Assembly: GCA_009746045.1 (NCBI GenBank)
Contig: RPFO01000448.1
Location: forward strand, 3,684,373-3,748,372
Origin: Mesostigma viride
Taxonomy: Eukaryota; Streptophyta; Mesostigmatophyceae; Mesostigmatales; Mesostigmataceae
DNA length: 64,000 nucleotides
Direction of reading: 5' to 3'
Under the pieces are notes generated by a model. It saw nothing but the letters and a program-made list of their open reading frames with translations, was not told where the DNA came from and made no database searches. Below, piece by piece: positions 56,157-64,000 of the stretch (the stretch's first letter is position 1; the number at the start of each line of letters is the position of its first letter). Both the position numbers and the translations under genes were made by a program.

Positions 56157-59100
56157 CTCGTCGTCTGTCCCAACTCAGTCCTCACAGGAGGACTGAGTTG
56201 ACAATTTTCAACCGCGTGTAGCGACTAGGTGGGGGGTCCATCCCAAATGTTTTGATGTGGATCGGGGGTGTACTAGATGTCATTTTGTTGGCAAAAATAC
56301 TGCAGATGTGAAAACTTGACGCGAACACCTGAAAATTACACGGTCGTTGGGCACCCCCTCGCGAATTTGCATTTTTCGGGATAAGAACGAGTGGGAAAAA
56401 TTCAATCAAATCCTGGTGCATGAAGAAAAAATATAGGCATGTAAACAATATAGTTCTTTATCAATAGAAAAAAACTGGGCTCGATTTGGCCACTGCAACT
56501 GCCTGAAACTCTCAGTCCTCAGCCGAGGACAAGGGCTTGCTGGCACTATGCCAGCATGCTACCATTATTCCAATGTCCATATTATGCCATGTAGCCATTT
56601 AAATGACCCATGCTCACACAAAAAACATCTACAAACCTGCAGGGCTCAATAAAACATGCTAGGAGGGCCTTGCAAGTCGCTTAATTACGGAGCTGAAAAA
56701 CGTCTACATGCTAGCATGCTAGCACCTAGTTTTCATTATCCCAAGCACCTAGTGCTGATAATGATAACCTGCCTATATAAACAATATTAGGCAAATTCAG
56801 CGCCTGCTTGGCCCTGCAGCTGTCTGGGCGCGGGTGGCCCTCTTGGCCGCCCACTTCCTGCCAGCCTCGCTGCGCTCGGTGAGGGGCACCATGGCCCTCT
56901 GCTTGCCCTTCAAGGCGTTCAAGCCGGGGATCTTGCCTGGCGGGGCATGCCAGGCAGCGAAGCACTCGCGGTGAAGGGCCACGTTGCATTCTGGGCACCA
57001 GAAGTCAGTGCGAGGAAGGCGAGGCTCCCCAGGCTTGGGCTTGGGCTTGGTGGCAGTGCACACCTCACACTGTGCCTGCATGCGTTCCTCGCCCTTGAAT
57101 GGGATGCGCTCGATGGTGGTGTGTGTGCCGGAGTGCCGCCCACCACGTCCGGGCATCACAGCCACGCCCACGCTGTCGATGGGCAGTGCGGCACCATCCC
57201 ACTTGTTGTGCATCAGCTTGGTGGCCAGCTTCAGGTGGAAGTCCATGTGAGACATGGCCTCATCCGGGCCACCCGCCAGCAGGGTGTGGATGTTGTGCGC
57301 CTGGCTGACCGTCTCGGACAGCATGCCAAAGAATGGCCGGTGGAACCACATCTGCGTGGGCAGCACAGACTGCACATTGTATTCGGCGCAATGCATGTCC
57401 TTGATGTCGACGGCCTTGTACATGGACCAGTACAGCACCACGTGGTATGGAGCCGGCACTAGCACGCGGTCAGCCGTGCGACCTCCGTGGCGCGACACCA
57501 TGACCTGCTTGATGGGGACGCCGCTGCCACACAGCCACACAAGCTGGCGGTCCTGCCACCCGACCACGCTGACCCCGGTCTCCTCGTTGTACGCCCAGCA
57601 CCACCAGCCCTGCGCCGGCTTCCTCGGCACCAAGGCCTTCAGCTCAGCCCACGGGATGCCCTTCCGGTTGGTCATGATCGTCCCCACGCTGTCATGCCCC
57701 TTGGCAGCAAGGCGGACAGCGTTCTCCACGCCCGTGTAGTAGCGGTCGGTGGCCACGGTGCAGCCCTCCCGTGGAAGCGTGTCGCTGAGGCGCTGCGTGA
57801 CCGCGGTGACATGGCCCACTTCTGGCAGCTTGTCGTATGTCTCGGCGTGCCAAATGTACCCGAGGTGGATGTCGCAGAGGCAGTATTTCCGGATGTGGAA
57901 CTTGTTTGGCTTGTCCTTGCAGTAGCAACGGACTGGACACATCTGGTGGCGCGTCTCAATTGACCGCTCGTCCAGGGCCATGTGCCCCGAGGGGACGAAA
58001 TACTTCTTATACTGGCCATTAAGGAAGCGCTCCAGCCAGTCGAGTTGCCACAGACGGTGCTCACGAGTGCGGGGGTCTGCAGGCCTCTGGGTGCTGTCGC
58101 GGAAATGGAGGAACCGGGTAATCTGCTGAAACCGTTTCAATGTCATGTACCGGTTGAGGCGAGCTCTGGACACCAAGGATGCCCAGGTCTGCCTCTTGGA
58201 AATAAAGAGGTACAGAGGGCAGCTTGCACACGCCCATGGTAAGCACGATGGCCAAGTACTTCCCAAACTCATGCACAGTGAGGTGGTCCCATGTTCTTCC
58301 CCCCTCATCCTCCTCATCCTTCTTGCTGGCAGCATAGCGATTGATCTCGGCGACGATGGGCGCCAGAGTGTCCTGGATTACCATGAACAGGGTCCATATG
58401 TCCAGCAGCTTCCATGCACCAATCCTGGTGGGGATGTTCTTGGTAGAAGCCGGCGTTGTAATACCTTGCGGGTTGATTGCCGGCCCCTGGCCTGCTGCCG
58501 GCTCCCCTACGCCCCATCGCCAGCCATCCTGTGTCACAGGCTCAGCCTCCTCGTCGCTGCCCTCATCATGTGGGCGAACACGCACATCCGCTGCCTCCAG
58601 CTCATCCTCGTCATCAGACTCGACGAGATCAGGCACCTCGTCGGGGTCAGCGCCTGCTGGCATGGAATCACGTCGCTTCCGGGTGCGTTTGGGCTTGGAA
58701 GCAGCCCCGGAAGGTTTAGGAGGTCGCCCTCGCCCGCGGCCAGTGGCACCGCGCCCGCCACGCCCTCGCTTTGGGACGAAATCGCCATCATCGCCATCAG
58801 ACGCGGGGTCGTCGTCATCGCCCTCATCTGGCCCCACCTCCGGATCTGGCATTGGTTCGTCATCTGACGACGGGGGGGGGGGCTGTCGGCATTCCCCGAG
58901 GTTGGGGTGCTACTGAGCGACGTTTCCTCGCCGGCAGCGTGGTCCAGAATGTACTGTCTTGAAAAACCATACTGCGTTTCATCATCAAATAAGACTGTAA
59001 ACTGCGCTCCCCGGGACTTTTTGCCCGTGACCTTGCCACACAACACCGCGCTTGCAAAATTAGCACCGTAATTCGACTTTGCCCAATTTATTCCGAACTC

Positions 59101-59478
59101 TGTCGCCTTTACTTTCACTTTAAACCCTATATCTATGCGTATTTCTGGGCCTACTCCACTGCCGGTCTCCGCCATCGCTGACCGTGCATCGTCGTCGTCA
59201 GTCGCAGTCGTCCCTTTTTGGTACCGTTTTTCGCCCAAAATTTTTTAGGGTACCCTAGTTACCCCCCTACAGATGAGGGTCAAAACAAAATCCAAAAAAA
59301 TCGCAAAAATATGTCCCATAAACATCTTTTCACGTAGTATTTGAATAAATTTAGAGAGAATTTTTTTTGACAAATATTCCGACCAGGGCGAATTTTCTAC
59401 AAACCTCAAAAACTCGGTCCTCGGTAGAGGACTGAGATCGACTCAGTCCTCCGCTGAGGACCAGAGACAGACGACGAG
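56157..59478 (-). mobile_element. piggyBac transposon, 3,322 bp, with transposase
   Basis: Inverted ends CTCGTCGTCTGTC (56157-56169) and GACAGACGACGAG (59466-59478), with TTAA on both sides (56153-56156, 59479-59482). Hairpins built on CTCAGTCCTC/GAGGACTGAG lie just inside both ends (56175-56202, 56512-56530, 59411-59464). The transposase gene is on the minus strand. Confidence 0.93.
56797..59177 (-). pseudogene. piggyBac transposase (DDE_Tnp_1_7 type), two frame breaks
   Basis: Starts MAETGSGVGPE at 59177 (an upstream in-frame Met at 59238 is possible). A small beta-rich N-terminal stretch (GKVTGKKSRGAQFTVLFDDE) is followed by an acidic and AT-hook-like basic region (RGRGRPPKPSG). The catalytic domain then reads FGKYLAIVLTMG, YMTLKRFQQITRFLHFRD, GHMALDERSIE (first Asp), VATDRYYTGVENA (second Asp) and KAVDIKDMHCAEYN (third Asp). 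The C-terminal cysteine-rich finger is CEVCTATK...FWCPECNVALHRECFAAWH, and the end is Arg/Lys-rich. Frame breaks lie in a G-run at about 58871-58880 and near 58170. The first is in a homopolymer and might be a sequencing error; otherwise the gene is recently dead. Confidence 0.9.
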
Positions 59479-59507
59479 TTAAGAAATAAATAATAAAACA
59501 ATACTGG

Positions 59508-59988
59508 AGTTAGTCTCCATGCTTTGCTGTAGACTAAGTCTCAAAGGCATTGTGAATACAACGTATGAATAAGCCTTGTAAACCTACGTTGGTATGTGAA
59601 TATAAATACCACGTGGGCTATGCAGATAGGAATGCTAGTCGAGTCGCATACGTTTCCCTAGATAGGTACTTTGGGTACTGGGGTACGTGACAGATGTCAG
59701 TACCCAGTATACGTAGTGTCCTGTCATTGGACGGTACTAGAGTATCCTAGATAGGGACCGTACTGCAGCGTGCATTGATCTGTGATCACACGATGCAGTG
59801 ACTAGACTGCTACCTGTCATCGTGCGGCCTCGGGCCAACGGTCTGCACCCAACGGTCACTGGCGGCGCAGCCAGTGAGAGGAACGTTGATAAAGGGTAAA
59901 CCTATTTTCTAATGAACCAAGCAATTCATTGCTCTCAGCACTCTGTGTTCTCAAGCATTGTACCAAGTCGGTCGTTCGTATTCTAACT
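59508..59988 (+). repeat. 3' LTR
   Basis: 481 bp, matching the 5' LTR with one difference noted (AATAAGCC against AATAATCC). It is followed by GGGGG and the LINE sequence CTCGTTGTCC, which in copy 1 follows the intact G8 run. Confidence 0.92.
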
Positions 59989-60295
59989 GGGGGCTCGTTG
60001 TCCTCTATGACCTGGGCCCACTTGGCCTTGTCCATCATCTTCTTCCAAATCACGGAGAGGCCTAGGCCCCCCATGTCCTCTACTAGCTGTTCTTTGAAGG
60101 TGCGGGCCTTGCGGCGTCTAACATCACTGGGCCCAGCCCACGTCAGGAGGTGCCGGCCAGGCTGGGCTGGTCGCAGTCCTGCGGGGGGGCCACGTGAGGT
60201 GTCTACCTGGTTGGTGCGAGCTAGGTGCCCTACTAGCTCAGTGCAGGCGGCGTTGCTTAATTGTGCTGGTGATATAGGGCATGCCCTGGTACAGG
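59989..60295 (-). mobile_element. LINE copy 2, middle piece
   Basis: Continues the LINE begun at 20573-20797, across the LTR element. The minus strand reads ...VGHLARTNQVDTSRGPP and LLTWAGPSDVRRRKARTFKE. It is then split at GGTACAGG by a hAT element. It differs from copy 1 by several micro-indels (for example CACTTGG against CACTAATTGG). Confidence 0.85.
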
Positions 60296-61817
60296 CAGTG
60301 TAAAATCATACGCCGTATTATACGGTATAATACGGTATAATACGTTATGCGCTGGTTTTTAGCGTATAATTTTTCATACGTAATACGTTTTAGCGCATAA
60401 TGACGTATAATACCGTATAATGCCGTATTTTCCGCGGTTTTTTGGCGTTTCAGTGCGGAACAAGGCTGTTTTTGCGCGGCTGTGATGACAGTGGAACATT
60501 GCAACGACTTGAAACTACGGACAGTGAGATTGATCACATGCTTTCGTATCTCTACTAACCCGTCTGAACCAGGTCTGAACTGTAGCACATGGATTGCAAA
60601 TTGAAACGTGGCGGTAGGTAGGGAGTCACAGAGGGGCGAGCACTGAGCAGCCGACGTGCTGACTGAGCACTTAGTGCATACATAGGAATTCCTACCCAAT
60701 TTTGCCTGACTTGCATGGCGACAGCACGGAATAGCACCCTAGCGATTGCGTTATTTACAACATACAAGCGCAGGAACTAGCCAGCTTGGCTATCGATAGC
60801 TACGTACTCATAAGTCAATTGGTAATGGATGGTTAAATTCACGCCCAGGCAACGGCGCGGTCGGGAAGCGCATGCTATATCACGTCCTGATATTTCGGCC
60901 GCACTGTGCAGGAGGTACTGCTAATGCTTTGCCGAGTCAGATCGGTTTGTTTATCCGACATAAGGTCTTTGGGTATTTATTCTTCTGGTCTGCATGTCAT
61001 AAACTGTTGATGCTGGCTAGACGAAGCACATGGATTTAGCAAAGCAGGTGGCCGGAGTTTATCATTTGTTCGTCGGCCTGCATGCAACTGCATCGTCGGC
61101 CTGCATCTGATCTCCTCGAAGTGCCGGTCCTGCCTGCTCCGGAGCCACGGCATGGTTGCTGCTGCACGCGATGAAAGCTTTGTTAATCTGGGCAAGAACT
61201 AGAAGAATTTAATATGTTGGGATTTGCAGTTAGCGATGCCAGGGCCATGTTCATGGGAAGCTAGCGGAGCACATGGCAGCCTCGAGGGCGAGGGGCCACA
61301 TGGCTGGCTGGATCGTCACACACAGTCACATGCAGCTCAGTATATGCACATAGCATCGCACAATGCAAACATATAATGCATTAATTGTATTTGCGTGCAT
61401 GCACTGCCAGATATATACACACATATACACAATTATGCATGCACACGTTTGCACATAATATGAATAGAGCAAGTGCATGCATGTGCAAGGGTTCCTCACC
61501 AGTTGGAACTGCATGTATAGTACTAACTATGATCACATTACTATGTGCAAGACGAGCCTTAGCTCAGTATTACATGCTACATCGTGTCCACAATGTACAC
61601 CTCATTGAGTATTTTGGGTAGGGCAACCTTGGATTATGTCCAAAACAGTGTTAAAAACATGGGGATTGATGGTGGGTGTCTTAAAATGTGTAAAATCAGA
61701 GTATTCTGAGTGTGTCCGTACGATAACGTATAATATCGTATTATACCGTATCATACCGTATTATACATTATACTCCACCGTGACCGTATAACGCGTATAA
61801 CGTACGATTTTACACTG
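60296..61817. mobile_element. Non-autonomous hAT transposon, 1,522 bp
   Basis: Inverted ends CAGTGTAAAATC (left) and GATTTTACACTG (right), with the 8-bp direct repeat GGTACAGG (60288-60295 and 61818-61825). Subterminal zones (60305-60430 and 61720-61805) are filled with TATAATACG/CGTATTATA motifs. No transposase frame is visible. It sits inside LINE copy 2; copy 1 shows the near-empty site at about 53631. Confidence 0.9.
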
Positions 61818-62042
61818 GGTACAGGTCCTCATTGCGGACATGAGCAGCATATCCTACTCTGAAAATGGAACGCAGCATGCTGGTGACCGCGCCGTCCAGC
61901 TTGCGGGCCAGGTCGGCGGTGAGGGTCCACGTCTCGGCGCCATACGTGAGAACAGGAAGGACGAGGACCTTGAACAGGTCCTGTTTCTCGATCTTGCCCA
62001 GGGGCTTGCGCCACAGGGCCCGGTACTGCCAGGCGTAAAGCG
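61818..62042 (-). mobile_element. LINE copy 2, 5' piece
   Basis: The first 8 bp are the hAT target duplication. On the minus strand, from 62042: YAWQYRALWRKPLGKIEKQD, LVLPVLTYGAETWTLTADLA, TSMLRSIFRVGYAAHVRNED, the RT-distal region of a non-LTR ORF2. It ends at GCGTAAAGCG with the target duplication TGTGGCATGTT at 62043-62053. Confidence 0.87.
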
Positions 62043-62053
62043 TGTGGCATGTT

Positions 62054-63968
62054 GGCATGTGTTATATGGCATGGTCTCTTGTTTAATCACCTGGGTATGG
62101 TGCATTATGCCCATTTGGGCATCCCTTGTTGTTTCATGCCAATTGGAATAAAGTTTTGTGTTGTTATGCCATTTATACCATTTATACCCCTGCCAGCTGG
62201 CACCGTTATAACGGGGCCAGCTGGCTTTGGCCATTTTGTAGCTAGCGTTCACAGTTTTGTGACACTTCATGTATTGAATGCATTGATGGCGTGTCTATGA
62301 TTATAATAAACTGCCTTTCAAAGGCCAGGGCCAACTGATTTGTGTAAATGGTCGATAATGCATTATATATGTCTCCAACCCCATGTGCACTGTATACCCC
62401 CCTGAGGGGGGTGCTATTTTTAGCAGGTGTAGGGCATGGATATGTGACCAACCAAATTTCCCAAACATTATTTGATATAAAAGCATGATTGGTTCCAAGG
62501 GTGGGCCAGAAAATATTATTTGGCTAGTTACTCTCAGGCGCACAAAGTTACCCAAACTCAGTCCGTTCTCGTGGTTCGAGTTGACACAGTTGAAGGGCTA
62601 ATGCATGCCTCCGTTTACAACAGATGGCCTACATGAAATATGTTAATGGCAGCTAGTTGGGCGAACAGGGTGAAATTCACCTCTGACACAACTGCAGCCT
62701 GCAAACTCGGCAGCAAATCATACATGCTGTCTGCCAAGCATTCACTGACATCCCATCCAGCTTGCCTTGCGGCACACATATATAGCAGGGAAGTCTCAAT
62801 GGTTCTAGCTCAAGGATTCAAGCAATATTGGAAACACCTATCTAATGCAATGCCACTCTGACATGCAGTATGGCCATGGCAAAAGAACCACTCTCACCTT
62901 CCTTTCCAATACGGCAATTTGCTAAGAAGCGCCTGATATTGCTGCAGCTTGTTAGCCTCTAGGTACATGCCGGATCCATGTCGTTACTAAAAGAGGCGTG
63001 TCAGATCTAGATCCGGCACAAAACAAAGCGACTGAGCAAGCTCATGTCCATGAAGGATTATGGAAAACAAATGCCAACACATTACCGACAACTTAACCTC
63101 GGCGCTTTTAGCATGCCCGGCCAGCCACAAACTACACGAAATCGTACGAAATTGCCAGGAACCTGACGAAGCAACCGAAAGAAATGGCGCGCTTCGGCCT
63201 GCAGGGAAACTGCCCGAAAAAGGCGGAAGACCGACGTAAATGCACCTGCCTGCGTGGACATGATGTTTTATGCATTTACTGCTGGCACGCAAGCGCGAAC
63301 AATAAAAGACATCGCCGATTGTCCAGCCGCCCAAGCAAGGTGCGCCTTCCGTGAATACGTCGAAGGCGACATGCGCAGGCCTTCGTATAACTAGGTTAAA
63401 AGAAACCGGGAAGCTTCGGCACAAACTCGACAACAGACCGAGGGCCGGATCAGGAGTTAATCAACAACAGCAGTCAGTTGATTCCCAACGCCGGTGATAC
63501 TGCAGGCAAACAGAGATTGTATAGCGCCGGCAATTGAAAAAAAAAAAACAACGATGTAGTCTAGTTTTTTTTTTTGAGACTAAATCATTGAGTTATTAGC
63601 TTCATAATCGCTCTTTATAGCCTACGTTGCCTCACAATTGCTGCCGTAAACCTGCATTAAACTTCATTATCCGCACAAGATCCGCAATGTATATCCCTTG
63701 GTATCCCTTGTGAGCGTTGGCAGTGAGAGAAGCTACAGGGGTTAATGAAGGCACCCACGTGACGCAGTTGTAGTTACGACGTGCTTATTATATAATTAGT
63801 TAACTAACGCTCCAGATTGTCGGAGGCTAACGTTTTAACTTTTTTCATTTTGCCTTCGTATATCCTTAAGTGTATTAAAAAACAACTCCGTACTGTACGC
63901 CAAAAATATTTTATGTTATTAAAAAAAAATTAGTTATTGGCACCCACGTGCAGCAGTTACGTGCTTAT

Positions 63969-64000
<32 letters not shown>
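62054..64000. other. No gene recognised; right edge
   Basis: Short frames only. 62687-63680 is related to 51535-52350 (see repeat entry). A T-run/A-run pair lies at about 63537-63578, and a (GTT)n microsatellite at 63970-64000 continues past the window. Confidence 0.5.
62687..63680. repeat. Dispersed repeat shared with 51535-52350
   Basis: It starts AACTGCAGCCTGCAAACTCG and ends near CCTGCATTAAACTTCATTAT. The counterpart at 51535-52350 matches throughout with substitutions and indels, and this copy has about 150 bp extra (63440-63590). The counterpart lies inside a TTAA element, so this may be a worn copy of the same family, but the ends do not match at the termini. Confidence 0.75.

Larger units (their letters stand above)
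20803..59988 (+). mobile_element. Copia-like LTR retrotransposon, about 8.2 kb, expanded to 39 kb by nested insertions
   Basis: Two 481-bp direct repeats (20803-21283 and 59508-59988) enclose the segment. I found one difference between them (AATAATCC versus AATAAGCC), so insertion was recent. The target is a G-run in a LINE 3' UTR: eight G on the left, five on the right and eight in the uninterrupted LINE copy at about 53327-53334, which gives a 5-bp duplication GGGGG. Subtracting five insertions (22778-45838, 47857-49700, 50658-52628, 53089-53858, 56157-59478 with their duplications) leaves about 8.2 kb. Coding content is an upstream ORF (21303-22777, to a stop at 45857) and a polyprotein from 46.25 to 55.82 kb. 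Confidence 0.9.

Noticed and set aside
20803-59988. Reading the 46-56 kb genes as a separate Copia element without LTRs
   Set aside because: The 481-bp repeats, the GGGGG target duplication and the exact rejoining of frames show that one LTR element encloses them.

Overview
This is a repeat-dense nuclear window from a eukaryote. GT-AG introns, polyadenylation-type AATAAA sites, hAT, piggyBac, CACTA-like, LINE, Copia-like and Penelope-like elements are all present, and there is no operon structure. Split-direct-repeat elements of the kind known from Chlamydomonas (TOC1) and Volvox (Kangaroo), together with a plant-type Tnp2 gene, suggest a green or streptophyte alga. A Chara-like genome is a guess, not a demonstration. 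No ordinary host gene could be recognised; nearly everything is a mobile element or a part of one. LEFT THIRD (1-20,570): three non-autonomous split-direct-repeat elements (1-1477, partial; 5406-8183; 11611-13574); a decayed Tnp2-like transposase gene (3432-10456) whose intron holds one of them, itself split by a hAT element (6972-7945); a Penelope-like/unclassified reverse transcriptase pseudogene (16825-19138, minus); and two oppositely oriented, 5'-truncated LINE copies with an endonuclease-like C-terminus, sitting in one AT-rich target (19223-20522). MIDDLE AND RIGHT (20,562-62,053): one nested stack whose joints can be read at base level. A 5'-truncated LINE (minus; TSD TGTGGCATGTT) was split by a Copia-like LTR retrotransposon (20803-59988; 481-bp LTRs; TSD GGGGG). 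The LTR element was then hit by a 23,061-bp DNA transposon (22778-45838; TSD AGCA), two TTAA-target elements (47857-49700, 50658-52628), a second LINE copy (53089-53858; TSD CTCAGGCCAAA) and a piggyBac element with its transposase (56157-59478). The LINE remnant on the right was further split by a hAT element (60296-61817). Removing the insertions restores about 8.2 kb of LTR retrotransposon. Its reading frame continues across the joints in the order GAG-INT-PR-RT-RH, i.e. protease after integrase, unlike textbook Copia (GAG-PR-INT-RT-RH). The 23-kb element is the best candidate for an undescribed system. It carries a three-exon DDE-type transposase gene (about 41.07-44.33 kb, plus), a 157-codon ORF (44927-45400, plus) and a divergent gene of at least 13 exons (23068 to about 35849, minus) for a charged, low-complexity protein of roughly 2,500 residues that I do not recognise. 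Its introns and spacers, but not its exons, are studded with some 30 copies of a palindrome around GGTCACTCTGCAGAGTGACC. A 493-bp element elsewhere (48383-48875; TSD CCCT) shares its termini and the palindrome. RIGHT EDGE (62,054-64,000): no gene; a repeat shared with 51.5-52.4 kb and a terminal (GTT)n tract.
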